From NCBI GenBank assembly GCA_028287925.1, contig JAQBOS010000161.1, forward strand, positions 1 to 34,377: a stretch of 34,377 nt of DNA, in the 5' to 3' direction. Under the pieces are notes generated by a model. That model saw only the letters and a program-made list of their open reading frames with translations. It had not been told where the DNA came from and made no database searches. How positions within the stretch are numbered: position 1 is the first letter of the stretch; each line of letters begins with the position of its first letter. Both the position numbers and the translations under genes were made by a program. This DNA is from Mucilaginibacter sp. GTDB taxonomy: Bacteria > Bacteroidota > Bacteroidia > Sphingobacteriales > Sphingobacteriaceae. Positions 1 to 8,013 of this stretch are shown piece by piece.

Positions 1-942
1 CGCAACGATTATTTCATTAACTTTTTACAAAACATTGCTGAAGCGGTCTTTTTCTTTAACCCGGGTTTATTATGGATCTCGTCTCTTTTAAAAGAAGAGC
101 GCGAGAATTGCTGCGATGATATTGCCTTGCAGCAAACCAATAATAAAATTGAACTTGTAAAGGCGCTTGTGAGCTTTAAGGAACACGAACTTTACGGTTC
201 AGCTTATGCCACGGCATTTCCGGGAAAAAAGAACTACCTGATGCGCAGGGTTGTGCGGATCATGCATAATAAAAATAAAATCTTCGGACGGAGTGAAAAG
301 ATATTTTTTATAACGAGTATTTTATTATTCGGCCTGATAGTAACAACTGCTGCCGTTGCCCGGATAAAAGAATATACAAAAGCATCGTTTAAAGAAGCTG
401 CTCCTATCAGCAAAACAACTGTTGAGCCGGCCAAGACTGTTATAGCCGAGATAACGACAAAAAGAGTAAGGTTGAACAAAAGGCACGGTAGTTTGCCGCT
501 CACATCAAAAATGACAAACGGAATACCTGGCATAAATAAAGATGAGGCTATTGAAGCCGCGGAAAGTGTAAAAGTTAACCGGGATGAGCCAGCAGATGCT
601 GTTAGTATTAAGCAACCGGAAATTATAAGGCAACAGCCCAATGACAGCAGGGCGCAGGCAGAAAAGGATAAGGCAAATGCTGAACAGGGCCGGGTTCAGT
701 CGGAACGTGACAGGAAAGAAGCGGAACAAAGCAGGATGCAGGCCATGAAAGACCAGGAACAGGCCAGGCTGGATAGGATCCAGGCAGAAAAAGACCGGGC
801 ACAGGCAGATCTGGATAGGGCACAAGCGGTGAAAGATCGTGCACAGGCTGATAAAGACCGCGCACAGGCTGTAAAAGACCGTGCACAGGCCGAGCTTGAC
901 AGGCAACAATCTGCTAAGAACAAAGCCAGTGTAAGTGAATAA
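1..942 (+). CDS. M56 family (BlaR1/MecR1-like) membrane peptidase, C-terminal part, 5' end outside the window
   Basis: The reading frame is open from base 1, so the gene starts upstream and only 313 residues are seen. The first residues (FFFNPGLLWISSLLKEERE followed by NCCDDIAL) match the region after the HExxH zinc site of M56 peptidases, where the conserved E-x-x-CD-D segment follows a helix; the HExxH itself lies outside. A single membrane segment follows (about bases 298-360, FFITSILLFGLIVTTAAVA). Beyond it is a low-complexity stretch and then about a dozen heptads of the form A-Q-A-x-x-D-R to the stop. In this family the peptidase relays a signal to a BlaI-like repressor, usually encoded just upstream; that gene cannot be seen here. 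The repeat tail is unlike canonical BlaR1, which ends in a penicillin-binding sensor domain. The family call is firm; the signal sensed is unknown. Confidence 0.85.
   Translation, partial: RNDYFINFLQNIAEAVFFFNPGLLWISSLLKEERENCCDDIALQQTNNKIELVKALVSFKEHELYGSAYATAFPGKKNYLMRRVVRIMHNKNKIFGRSEKIFFITSILLFGLIVTTAAVARIKEYTKASFKEAAPISKTTVEPAKTVIAEITTKRVRLNKRHGSLPLTSKMTNGIPGINKDEAIEAAESVKVNRDEPADAVSIKQPEIIRQQPNDSRAQAEKDKANAEQGRVQSERDRKEAEQSRMQAMKDQEQARLDRIQAEKDRAQADLDRAQAVKDRAQADKDRAQAVKDRAQAELDRQQSAKNKASVSE
647..921 (+). repeat. 21-bp coding repeat encoding RAQAxxD heptads (first gene)
   Basis: Degenerate tandem repeat of 21 bp, in frame, encoding units such as [14 protein letters not shown] and RAQAVKD. 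It is most regular between about 780 and 900. The same unit recurs in the next gene. The charge pattern (alternating K/E/D/R with Ala and Gln) predicts a long straight helix or coiled coil. Confidence 0.85.
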
Positions 943-1154
943 AATATTGGGATATAATTTAAATTCTTTTTAACAATTACAACCTTTTATACCAAGTAAA
1001 GAATAAACAGCTAAAAGAATAATACAGACGGCGCACCTGTATTAGCCATAAAGCCATATTTACATATCAACAAAACAGGCAATTTTTTAAAATAACCGCA
1101 AAAGCGGAATGAAATGCTATTGCCCAATTTTTAATCTTAAAATCAAAAAAGAAA

Positions 1155-2033
1155 ATGAAAACTAAATTTTTTAAATATAGTGTGCTGGTAATAGCCGCTA
1201 TGGCATGGGGTGTTTCGGTAAAGGCACAGGAAGTTAGCTCGGATACCTATTCTAATTACGATAGCCAAAAAGATTCGCATGGTAATTCCATTGAGCGTGT
1301 ACACACCTATACCAATGGTAAAGAATACAGCTTTAAGCTTATTAATGGTAAGGTATCAAACTTATATGTTGATGATGTAAAGATCCCGCCTGAAGAGTAT
1401 GCAAAATACAGTGTGGAGATTAATAAGATTAAAGAACAAATAAGATTAGACAGGATCCAGGCTGAAAAAGACCGTGCGCAGGCAAAGCTTGACCGTGCCC
1501 AGGCAGATAAAGACCGTGCCCAGGCTGAAAGGGACAGAGGGCAGGCCGAAAAAGACAGACAACAAGCTGAAAGAGATAGAACAGAAGCGATTTCAAGCAA
1601 GGGACAGGCAGAAAAAGACCGTGCCCAAGCCCAAAAGGACCAGGTGCAAGCAGGAAAAGACCGCGAACAGGCAGACAGGGATAGGGAACAAGCCGTAAAA
1701 GATCGTGCCCAGGCTGAGCTTGATCGTGCGCAGGCTGTAAAAGACCGTGCGCAGGCTGAGGTTGATCGCAAGCAAGCAGAGGAAGACCGGAAACTAATGG
1801 CCCAGATGATAAACGATTTGATAAATGATAAGATTATCCCTGATGAAGAAAGCCTGCGTGAGGTAACATTGAATGCTGATGAAATGACAGTAAACGGCAA
1901 AAAGCAATCGGAAGAGGTGTTTAAAAAATATAAAACAAGGTATAACCGCTTTGCCAATTACAATTTTTCGTACGGCAACAGTCCCGGAATTCACACCTAC
2001 AGGGGCATTCATATGAGCAGCCCAAGGCAATAA
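1155..2033 (+). CDS. Secreted protein with RAQAxxD heptad-repeat helix
   Basis: The 292-residue protein has a Sec signal peptide ([20 protein letters not shown], cleavage probably after KAQ near residue 24). A short globular part (about 25-95) contains the phrase [20 protein letters not shown]. Residues about 96-215 are some 17 heptads of the RAQAxxD type, and a C-terminal part of about 75 residues has no recognised fold. The ATG is preceded by an A-rich stretch (AAAAAAGAAA), a common Bacteroidota start context. The heptads are nearly identical to those ending the M56 protein upstream, so the two proteins may pair through coiled coils in the periplasm or may have exchanged repeats; both ideas are inference. 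A hairpin terminator follows 33 bases after the stop. The molecular function is unknown. Confidence 0.8.
   Translation: MKTKFFKYSVLVIAAMAWGVSVKAQEVSSDTYSNYDSQKDSHGNSIERVHTYTNGKEYSFKLINGKVSNLYVDDVKIPPEEYAKYSVEINKIKEQIRLDRIQAEKDRAQAKLDRAQADKDRAQAERDRGQAEKDRQQAERDRTEAISSKGQAEKDRAQAQKDQVQAGKDREQADRDREQAVKDRAQAELDRAQAVKDRAQAEVDRKQAEEDRKLMAQMINDLINDKIIPDEESLREVTLNADEMTVNGKKQSEEVFKKYKTRYNRFANYNFSYGNSPGIHTYRGIHMSSPRQ
1440..1796 (+). repeat. 21-bp coding repeat encoding RAQAxxD heptads (second gene)
   Basis: About 17 in-frame copies of a 21-bp unit (type: gcccaggctgaaaaagaccg). One irregular unit in the middle encodes TEAISSKG. Units near 1690-1760 are almost the same at DNA level as those at 820-900 in the preceding gene, which points to recent exchange or slippage. 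Confidence 0.85.
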
Positions 2034-2066
2034 AACAGATCTCAGCTGCATATTTGAGCTATAATA

Positions 2067-2105
2067 AAGGGGATTTCGGTTAAAATAACCGCTTTCCCCT
2101 TATTT
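2067..2105 (+). terminator. Rho-independent terminator after the heptad-repeat gene
   Basis: Arms 2067-2082 and 2086-2101 pair as 7 bp, a 3x3 internal loop and 6 bp around an AAA loop. The run TTATTTATTTA follows. It sits just after the stop at 2033. Confidence 0.7.
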
Positions 2106-2251
2106 ATTTATAGGTGTTTTTAATCCTTTTAGCAATTTTTTCATCAAACATGTAACCTTATCAAATTACGACCCGTAGAAGAGGACATAATTTGATAAAT
2201 TATATTACTGATAAATTAATTGATTACTAAAAGATTAAATCAACCCAAATC

Positions 2252-2404
2252 ATGGAACACAAATTGAACACCCTAAAAACTGATTTACAGAACGTTTTTG
2301 TTGAAGGAAATGCTAACTCTATTCAAATGGCAAGAGTATTTATTATCCTGGCTATTCCATTAATAACCATCTTTATAGTAGGTGCACGCCACATTATCTA
2401 CTAA
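2252..2404 (+). CDS. Small single-span membrane peptide, 50 residues
   Basis: The frame reads MEHKLNTLKTDLQNVFVEGN, a short linker, then a hydrophobic span (VFIILAIPLITIFIVGA) and ends RHIIY. A soluble amphipathic N-terminus followed by one membrane helix is a plausible real small protein. It has its own spacer on both sides and codon use like its neighbours. No family was recognised and no Shine-Dalgarno sequence is visible. The call rests on the composition and the isolated position. Confidence 0.5.
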   Translation: MEHKLNTLKTDLQNVFVEGNANSIQMARVFIILAIPLITIFIVGARHIIY

Positions 2405-3009
2405 CAACAAACAAAATTATTTAATACTGTTTTTGTAATACCAACAGCGTTAATAAAGGTTTATATGTGTGGAAATGCCTGGTGCATAATTAATAAATCC
2501 AGTTAACGTATAAACACAAAATTAACACCGCGTATATTAAAAAAGATAAAATGTTAGAGTTTTATAGCGCGAGGCTATGGGTAAAACTATGATGGATCAG
2601 GTATAAAAAGCAAAACAGCTGTTACATCGCGTAACAACTGCCTGCTCCCTAACTAAACTAACTAACCGTTTGTTTAACAACTATTTGCCGATTCATTACC
2701 GGGCAAATTGTAATTCTTAAAGGCTATAAGAATTATATATCAGTTATAATATATTACCCTCATCATTGGCTGACGGTGGAGTAATGAATTATTAAACAAA
2801 GGCAAAAATTTCATTCTAAAACCTGTTTGCTCGTTTGCAATATATACAAACCAATTTTGCAGGTATTGAAAACAATTTATCGCTTTCAATGATTCAAAAG
2901 TAGGCAGAGAATAATAAAACCTTATGAGGATTATTACGGAATTTGCATACGTAGTTTTACGTGATTTTGCCCCTGGAAGCGATAAATGTTTAATATTGTC
3001 TGGCGATAT
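2405..3009. other. 605-base stretch without a supported gene
   Basis: AT-rich spacer between the small peptide and the 3' end of the ABC transporter. The only structure seen is a hairpin at 2616-2640 (10-bp arms, one mismatch, loop ATCGC) without a T-run, and AT-rich dyads near 2725-2755. Open frames are 15 codons or shorter. Confidence 0.5.
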
Positions 3010-4848
3010 TTACCTGTAGCCCATAGCCTGCAGGTTAAACAACTCGGCATAACGGCCATTTTTCAGGATAAGTTCCTGGTGGCTGCCGATTTCAATGAGT
3101 TCGCCTTTTTCGAGCACGAGGATCCTGTCGGCCATTCTTACCGTGCTAAAGCGATGGGAAATAAGCACTGCCGACCTGCCTTTGGTAAGCTCGGCAAATC
3201 GTTCAAAAACGGCATATTCAGCACGGGCGTCAAGCGCCGATGTTGGCTCGTCCAATATTAATAGTTGTGCATTACGCATATAGGCGCGTGCCAGCGCTAC
3301 TTTTTGCCATTCGCCGCCAGATAGTTCAACACCCTGCGCAAAGCGTTTGCCTAATTGCTGGTCATAAGCATCAGGCAGTTTAGCAGCAAGTATATCCGCA
3401 AGGCTTTGTTTAGCGGAGGCTTCAATTAGCGGCCGGTTATCTATCTGGCTTATGTTACCAACGGCGATGTTTTGAGCAAAGGTCATCTGGTAGCGCAAAT
3501 AATCCTGGAAAATGATCCCCACATTAAAACGCAGATCAGTAAGATCATAATCGCGCAGATCTTCACCATCTAACAATATTCTTCCTTCTGTTGGGTCATA
3601 TAACCGTGCAAGCAGCTTTACCAATGTGGTTTTGCCGGCGCCGTTTTCACCAACAAGAGCCAGCTTTTCGCCCGGATAGAGGGTAAAGCTTAAGTGGCGG
3701 TTTGCCCATCGGTCGGAATTTGCATATTTAAAACCCACATCTTCAAATACAAAACCCTGCTGAATAACTTTTGGAAAGGGCAGGGGATTAGCCGCTGGTT
3801 TTATTTTAGGTTTGATATCGAAAAACTCAAAAAAATCGCGCAGGTAAATTGCGCCCTGCGATACGGAAGTAAAGCGGCTTAAAATACCCTCCAGCAAACT
3901 GCGCAATTGGCGGAATGATCCTGCAAGGAAAGCCAGCATCCCAATTGTAACGCTGCCATCAACTGCTTTTATAATAATAACCACGTATGCGGCATAATAA
4001 CCCATGCTGCCCATCATCGCAAAAAAAGTACCCCATAACGAGCGTTTTATTGACAAGCGTTTATTATCCAGGTAAAACTTACCGGATAGCTGCCTGAAAC
4101 GGTCGATAATAAAACCCGACAGATCGAAGATCTTTACCTCTTTAGCCGTTTCATCGCTGGCGCCCAGGTAGCGGATATAGTCCAGCTCGCGGCGTTCGGG
4201 TGTTTGTCCGCGGGTAAGGGCATAGCTTTGATCGTTAAAGTACGATTCGCCTAAAAATGCCGGGATAATAGCGATAAGCAATAAGATGATAAGCCAGGGA
4301 TTAAAAGCCATTAGCCCGGCAGCCAGGAAACCCATGGTGATCAGGTCCTGCACCTGTGCCATTACCTGCGATAGCAGCATGGTGCGCCCAATGGTTTGCT
4401 GACGCGCCCGTTCAAGCTTATCGTAAAATACCGAATCCTCAAACTGATCGAGATCAAGGATGGCGGCATGTTCCATTATTTTTACCGAAGTATGATTGCT
4501 GAAAAGATCGCCAAGCAGGGCATCAACCAGGGTGGTAGCGCGGCTAAGACCATCTGTTAAAATGGCCAGCGCAAATTCAAGCCCGACCAATTGCCATAAA
4601 TGACTGGTATTTGTATCGTGATGACGGCTTAGCGTAACAACATTATCAATAATAAGCTTGCCAACAAACAGCAAAGCCACCGGCATAGCCGAACGCAAAA
4701 GGCGGAGCAATGCGTTAATAATAGTAAATGTAGGGCTGGTTTGCCATACCAGTTTAAAAAATGCAGGCAGGTTATTAAGGGCTGCCAGTCGCTCTTTTAA
4801 AGTTAAAGGCTCGGTACGGGTATTTTTAGGGGGACGTGTTGGATTCAA
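3010..4848 (-). CDS. ABC transporter, fused permease and ATPase (half-transporter exporter type)
   Basis: The 612-residue protein has an N-terminal membrane domain with about six helices (roughly 40-345) and a C-terminal nucleotide-binding domain. Visible motifs are Walker A GENGAGKTT (400-408), the Q-loop glutamine in GIIFQD (448), the signature LSGGEWQK (509-516), Walker B LLILDEP (529-535) and the H-loop histidine in VLISHR (565). Length and order fit type IV exporters that work as dimers. The first in-frame start is TTG at 4848, preceded by GAGAAAG; the first internal ATG lies inside the membrane domain (residue 55), so the TTG start is favoured. It is monocistronic and faces the small membrane-protein gene at 4968. 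Substrate unknown; peptide, lipid or drug export are all possible. Confidence 0.9.
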   Translation of the reverse strand: MNPTRPPKNTRTEPLTLKERLAALNNLPAFFKLVWQTSPTFTIINALLRLLRSAMPVALLFVGKLIIDNVVTLSRHHDTNTSHLWQLVGLEFALAILTDGLSRATTLVDALLGDLFSNHTSVKIMEHAAILDLDQFEDSVFYDKLERARQQTIGRTMLLSQVMAQVQDLITMGFLAAGLMAFNPWLIILLLIAIIPAFLGESYFNDQSYALTRGQTPERRELDYIRYLGASDETAKEVKIFDLSGFIIDRFRQLSGKFYLDNKRLSIKRSLWGTFFAMMGSMGYYAAYVVIIIKAVDGSVTIGMLAFLAGSFRQLRSLLEGILSRFTSVSQGAIYLRDFFEFFDIKPKIKPAANPLPFPKVIQQGFVFEDVGFKYANSDRWANRHLSFTLYPGEKLALVGENGAGKTTLVKLLARLYDPTEGRILLDGEDLRDYDLTDLRFNVGIIFQDYLRYQMTFAQNIAVGNISQIDNRPLIEASAKQSLADILAAKLPDAYDQQLGKRFAQGVELSGGEWQKVALARAYMRNAQLLILDEPTSALDARAEYAVFERFAELTKGRSAVLISHRFSTVRMADRILVLEKGELIEIGSHQELILKNGRYAELFNLQAMGYR

Positions 4849-4967
4849 TAGCTTAACTTTCTCAATTAAATATAAGTAAAATTAAGAAATTTAAAGGATG
4901 AGCGGTCGTCCGGCGGTTTTTGTGAACAGGAGATGACAATGAAGCCGATACGGAAAATTGTAAAAGA

Positions 4968-5309
4968 ATGGCTAATTTGCTTGCACAAACGTTAACCATG
5001 CCTGAATTTATTGTATTTACCATAGTAGGACTAGGTATTATTATATTAAGTTGCCTTATCAAGTACAAAAAGATGGCCTACTTGATATCGGGTTATAATG
5101 AAGATGAGGTTGCCGACAAAGACGGTTTATGCAACTGGTTTGGAGGAATTTTAATTTGGCCCGGCGTTTATGCAATAATTACAGGCGGATTGCTGTGGAA
5201 GTATCCGGTTATCGTTTTGCCGGCTGTGTCATCATTTGGTGTATTTACAGTTGTTATTGTAATTATTGCAACAGCCGGATCAGCAAAGTATAAGAAAGGA
5301 CGGGATTAA
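4968..5309 (+). CDS. DUF3784-like small membrane protein
   Basis: The 113-residue protein has three predicted membrane segments (about 11-29, 56-75 and 80-102). Between the first two lies KYKKMAYLISGYNEDEVADK, which resembles the DUF3784 signature (a K-rich turn, YLIAGYN, then an acidic stretch). That family has no assigned function. Its last codons and stop (5301-5309) form the left arm of an inverted repeat, so the C-terminal GRD is repeat-encoded. Confidence 0.65.
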   Translation: MANLLAQTLTMPEFIVFTIVGLGIIILSCLIKYKKMAYLISGYNEDEVADKDGLCNWFGGILIWPGVYAIITGGLLWKYPVIVLPAVSSFGVFTVVIVIIATAGSAKYKKGRD

Positions 5310-5430
5310 TGGATTCAATAAATCCTGCGAATCAAGCTTTTTATTGTAAGTCAATCATATTAAACCTGAAATCCTACAAACTACCGTTCAAAAAAATATT
5401 CTGAAAAATCTCTAAAATCCATTAATCCCG
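5301..5430. repeat. Inverted repeat with 15-bp perfect arms, starting inside the preceding gene
   Basis: CGGGATTAATGGATT at 5301-5315 is matched in reverse complement at 5416-5430. Outside the core the arms stay loosely similar (AAATCCTG and AAAATC words). It belongs to the same style as the element at 9561-9650, built from ATCCTTTAATCC-like words. Confidence 0.65.
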
Positions 5431-5478
5431 GTACTTAAATCCCAAAATCGTGTTATTTTTGCCGCTTAGCAACAAAGC

Positions 5479-6123
5479 ATGAGCGCATCATTAAAAAACA
5501 ATTTCGATAGTATAATATTTGACCTTGATGGCACCCTCTGGGACAGCACCAATAATGTGGCCCTGGCCTGGCAGGCAGCATTAAACGAGGTTGATTATAT
5601 TGATGAGCTGATGACACAGGAAAAGGTGCGTTCCATAACCGGGATGACCTATGATTCCATATTTGATAAGCTGTTCCCCAATTTAACTGCAGTGCAGCGC
5701 GCCGAAGTTCAGTCGCTTTGTGGAAAACACGAGCTTGAAATACTGCATACCAAAGGCGGTGAATTATACCCCGGCCTTGACGAAACTTTAAAATATCTTG
5801 GAGGCAAGTACAGGCTGTTTATTGTAAGCAACTGTCAAAGCGGCTATATAGAGGTATTTTTTAAGATAAGCCAGATGGAGCATTATTTTATGGGTCACCA
5901 ATGCTACGGTACCAAAGGAAACCCTAAAGCCGAAAATATTAAGGATATTGTAATTGATCATAACCTTAAGGCCCCGGTGTATATAGGCGATACCATGGGC
6001 GATTACGATTCGGCAACCAAGGCAGGCGTTCCGTTTATTTTTGCTGATTATGGTTTTGGTAAGGTTGAAAACGGGCAGGTGGCCACCATTAGTAATTTTA
6101 GTGAGCTGACAGAATTGTTATAA
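5479..6123 (+). CDS. HAD-superfamily hydrolase, phosphoglycolate-phosphatase-like
   Basis: The 214-residue protein shows all HAD motifs: motif I IIFDLDGTLWDS with the nucleophile D15 and acid/base D17, motif II VSNC (S117), motif III lysine in GNPKAENIK (K150), and motif IV YIGDTMGDYDSA (D171 and D175). A helical cap occupies about residues 25-90, as in subclass I phosphatases of small sugar or glycolate phosphates. It stands alone. A TATTTTTG box at 5454-5461 could be the -7 element, but no good -33 box accompanies it. Substrate cannot be read from sequence. Confidence 0.85.
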   Translation: MSASLKNNFDSIIFDLDGTLWDSTNNVALAWQAALNEVDYIDELMTQEKVRSITGMTYDSIFDKLFPNLTAVQRAEVQSLCGKHELEILHTKGGELYPGLDETLKYLGGKYRLFIVSNCQSGYIEVFFKISQMEHYFMGHQCYGTKGNPKAENIKDIVIDHNLKAPVYIGDTMGDYDSATKAGVPFIFADYGFGKVENGQVATISNFSELTELL

Positions 6124-6168
6124 TCCAGGTAGAAGCAGGTATATTATTCTACTAATTATCTTATCAAT

Positions 6169-6429
6169 TTATTTGTAATGTCCTTTTAACGATATAACCC
6201 AAATTATATCGCCTTCAATTTTATAAACAATTCTATTTTCTTTATCTATCCGCCTGGACCAATATCCTGATAAATTGTGTCTTAATGGTTCAGGCTTGCC
6301 AACTCCCTTTTTTGGATTATCCAATATAGAAGCGAATAGTTCAGATATTCTTTTTAAAGTTTTTGAGTTATTGATCTTTTCCCAGTAAGCAAGGTCTTTT
6401 TCAGATTCTTCAATTAACCTTATTTCCAT
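6169..6429 (-). CDS. yoeB: YoeB/Txe-family toxin (mRNA endonuclease)
   Basis: The 86-residue protein has the YoeB fold signature GKPEPLRHNLSGYWSRRIDK near the middle, then ENRIVYKI and the C-terminal GHYK. Catalytic residues known for E. coli YoeB (E46, R65, H83 and Y84) have counterparts at E47, R66, H84 and Y85. The family cleaves mRNA at the ribosome during translation. The gene overlaps the upstream antitoxin by 10 bases, the usual coupled layout of a type II module. All active-site residues are present, so the toxin looks functional. Confidence 0.92.
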   Translation of the reverse strand: MEIRLIEESEKDLAYWEKINNSKTLKRISELFASILDNPKKGVGKPEPLRHNLSGYWSRRIDKENRIVYKIEGDIIWVISLKGHYK

Positions 6430-6617
6430 ACTTCAGAAGGAGTGATTTTTCTATATTTCCCGCTTTTTATCTGCTCCTCTGCTTTCTCCACTTTAGCCAA
6501 AAAAGCAGGATTATAAGGACTTTTTTCAGTTGTAAAATCAACCTTTAAAACCTTCATAACAGCTTTTAATGCTGCTAACTGTTCTTTATTTGCTGGTTTG
6601 GCAATTACTGTTTCCAT
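6420..6617 (-). CDS. Antitoxin partner of YoeB
   Basis: The 65-residue protein starts METVIAKPANKEQLAALKAV and ends KYRKITPSEVWK. I place the start at the ATG (6617); a TTG two codons earlier is in frame but less likely. The N-terminal half resembles the small helical proteins paired with YoeB in Bacteroidota rather than the Phd/YefM fold of Proteobacteria. The C-terminal end (SPYNPAF, then KSGKYRKITPSEVW) is the likely toxin-binding segment, an inference. It would neutralise the toxin and, with it, repress the promoter upstream of 6617. Confidence 0.82.
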   Translation of the reverse strand: METVIAKPANKEQLAALKAVMKVLKVDFTTEKSPYNPAFLAKVEKAEEQIKSGKYRKITPSEVWK

Positions 6618-6748
6618 ATACAAATTTAATGTATTTTAAATCGTAATTAAAATGGACGCTAAATATTGTGTTCACCGGAATGTTTTATAAAATTCTTATC
6701 CATATCAAAAATCATTAATTTTATAATGATTTAAATCTTTAACAGGCT

Positions 6749-7846
6749 ATGGCATCATCAAACAAATTTTCGCGTCGTAATTTTATCCGTACAGGTTCAA
6801 TAGGTATCGGGGCATTGGCTTTGGGGCCGGTGCTATCTTCATTTAAAGCGAAAAAGAAACTGGGGATTGCTTTGGTAGGCTTAGGCTCATACGCTGGCGG
6901 CCAGCTTGCCCCGGCCCTGCAGCATACTAAGGATTGCTATCTTGCGGGCATAGTAACCGGTACACCTTCAAAGGCGGTTGATTGGGCTAAGAAATATAAT
7001 ATCCCCCAAAAAAACATATACAATTACCAAAATTTTCATGAGATAGCCAACAATCCTGATATTGATATTGTATATGTAGTGTTGCCTGTGTTTATGCATA
7101 AGGAATATACCATAAAAGCCGCACAGGCCGGTAAGCATGTAATTTGTGAAAAGCCAATGGCCTTAAATGCCAGGGACTGCGAAGAGATGATAGCAGCCTG
7201 TAAAAAAGCCAACAGGCTGCTTTCCATAGGCTATCGCTTACATTTTGAACCGCATAATATGGAGATAATGCGACTTGGCCAGCAGCACATACTGGGCGAT
7301 ATTAAACACATTGATACCGGCAATGGCTTTACCTATAATGGCGACCCTAACGCCTGGCGCTTAAAAAAAGCAATGGCCGGCGGCGGTGGCTTAATGGATA
7401 TGGGCATTTACAGCATCCAGGGTACGCGATATACTTTGGGGCAGGAGCCTGTGGCGGTTAAAGCTACCCAGCAAAAGCTGCGTCCTGATTTTTTTAAGGA
7501 GGTAGATGAAACTGTGTTTTGGGAGCTTGAGTTTCCGGGAGGACTTAAAACCACCGGTAAATCGAGCTATAATAATGATTGGAGCTACCTCAAAGTAGAG
7601 GCCGAACAGGGCAACTTTGAGCTAGGTCCGGCTTATGGATATGGTGGAGTAGAGGGCAGCGTTAATGGTAACCCGATGAAATACCCGCAAATTGTACAGC
7701 AGGCGGCCCAAATGGATGATTTTGCCAAATGCGTAACCCTTAACAAAGCCAGCCGCGTACCCGGCGAAGAAGGCCTGAAGGATATGAAAGTTGTAGATGC
7801 CATTTATAAAAGTTTGGATTCGGGGAAGTGGGAGAGGATTGGTTGA
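6749..7846 (+). CDS. Tat-exported Gfo/Idh/MocA family oxidoreductase
   Basis: The 365-residue protein begins with a twin-arginine signal (SRRNFI at 8-13, then a hydrophobic stretch GIGALALGPVL). The NAD(P)-binding fold follows with GIALVGLGSYAGG (39-51). The family EKP motif is at 134-136 (HVICEKPMALN). The C-terminal sheet domain includes GGGLMDMGIYSIQG. It resembles glucose-fructose oxidoreductase, which also crosses the membrane folded with its bound cofactor. It is probably periplasmic and acts on a sugar or sugar derivative. The gene is monocistronic and is followed at once by an inverted repeat. Confidence 0.88.
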   Translation: MASSNKFSRRNFIRTGSIGIGALALGPVLSSFKAKKKLGIALVGLGSYAGGQLAPALQHTKDCYLAGIVTGTPSKAVDWAKKYNIPQKNIYNYQNFHEIANNPDIDIVYVVLPVFMHKEYTIKAAQAGKHVICEKPMALNARDCEEMIAACKKANRLLSIGYRLHFEPHNMEIMRLGQQHILGDIKHIDTGNGFTYNGDPNAWRLKKAMAGGGGLMDMGIYSIQGTRYTLGQEPVAVKATQQKLRPDFFKEVDETVFWELEFPGGLKTTGKSSYNNDWSYLKVEAEQGNFELGPAYGYGGVEGSVNGNPMKYPQIVQQAAQMDDFAKCVTLNKASRVPGEEGLKDMKVVDAIYKSLDSGKWERIG

Positions 7847-7848
7847 GG

Positions 7849-8012
7849 TTAGTGATCAGAGGTTAGAGACCAGAGATTAGTTGTTTTAATTTGAAGAAAA
7901 ATAATTATTATTGTTAATTAATCACTGTTCAATACCAATCAATATAAGAAAGCACAAGTCAAAATCGTTCATTTTTAACTAATCTCTAACCTCCAGCCTC
8001 TAATCACTAACA
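7849..8012. repeat. Inverted repeat filling the spacer between two genes
   Basis: The left arm about 7849-7884 (GTTAGTGATCAGAGGTTAG and on) and the right arm about 7977-8012 are imperfect reverse complements made of AGAGATTAG and AGAGGTTAG words. The element runs from just after one stop codon to the base before the next start. Confidence 0.65.
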
Positions 8013-8013
8013 A

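Noticed and set aside
127-129. TTG at 127 as the start of the first gene
   Set aside because: The frame is open to base 1 and the upstream codons encode the conserved M56 segment, so the gene begins outside the window.
505-909. Minus-strand open frame rich in Cys and Leu
   Set aside because: It mirrors the 21-bp repeat of the M56 gene and has no domain.
1307-1957. 216-codon open frame on the minus strand
   Set aside because: It is the antisense of the heptad repeats in the plus-strand gene; the translation is a Ser/Ala/Cys/Leu-rich repeat, and the plus-strand frame has a signal peptide.
2616-2640. Hairpin as a terminator or riboswitch
   Set aside because: There is no T-run after it and no gene close downstream on either strand that it could control.
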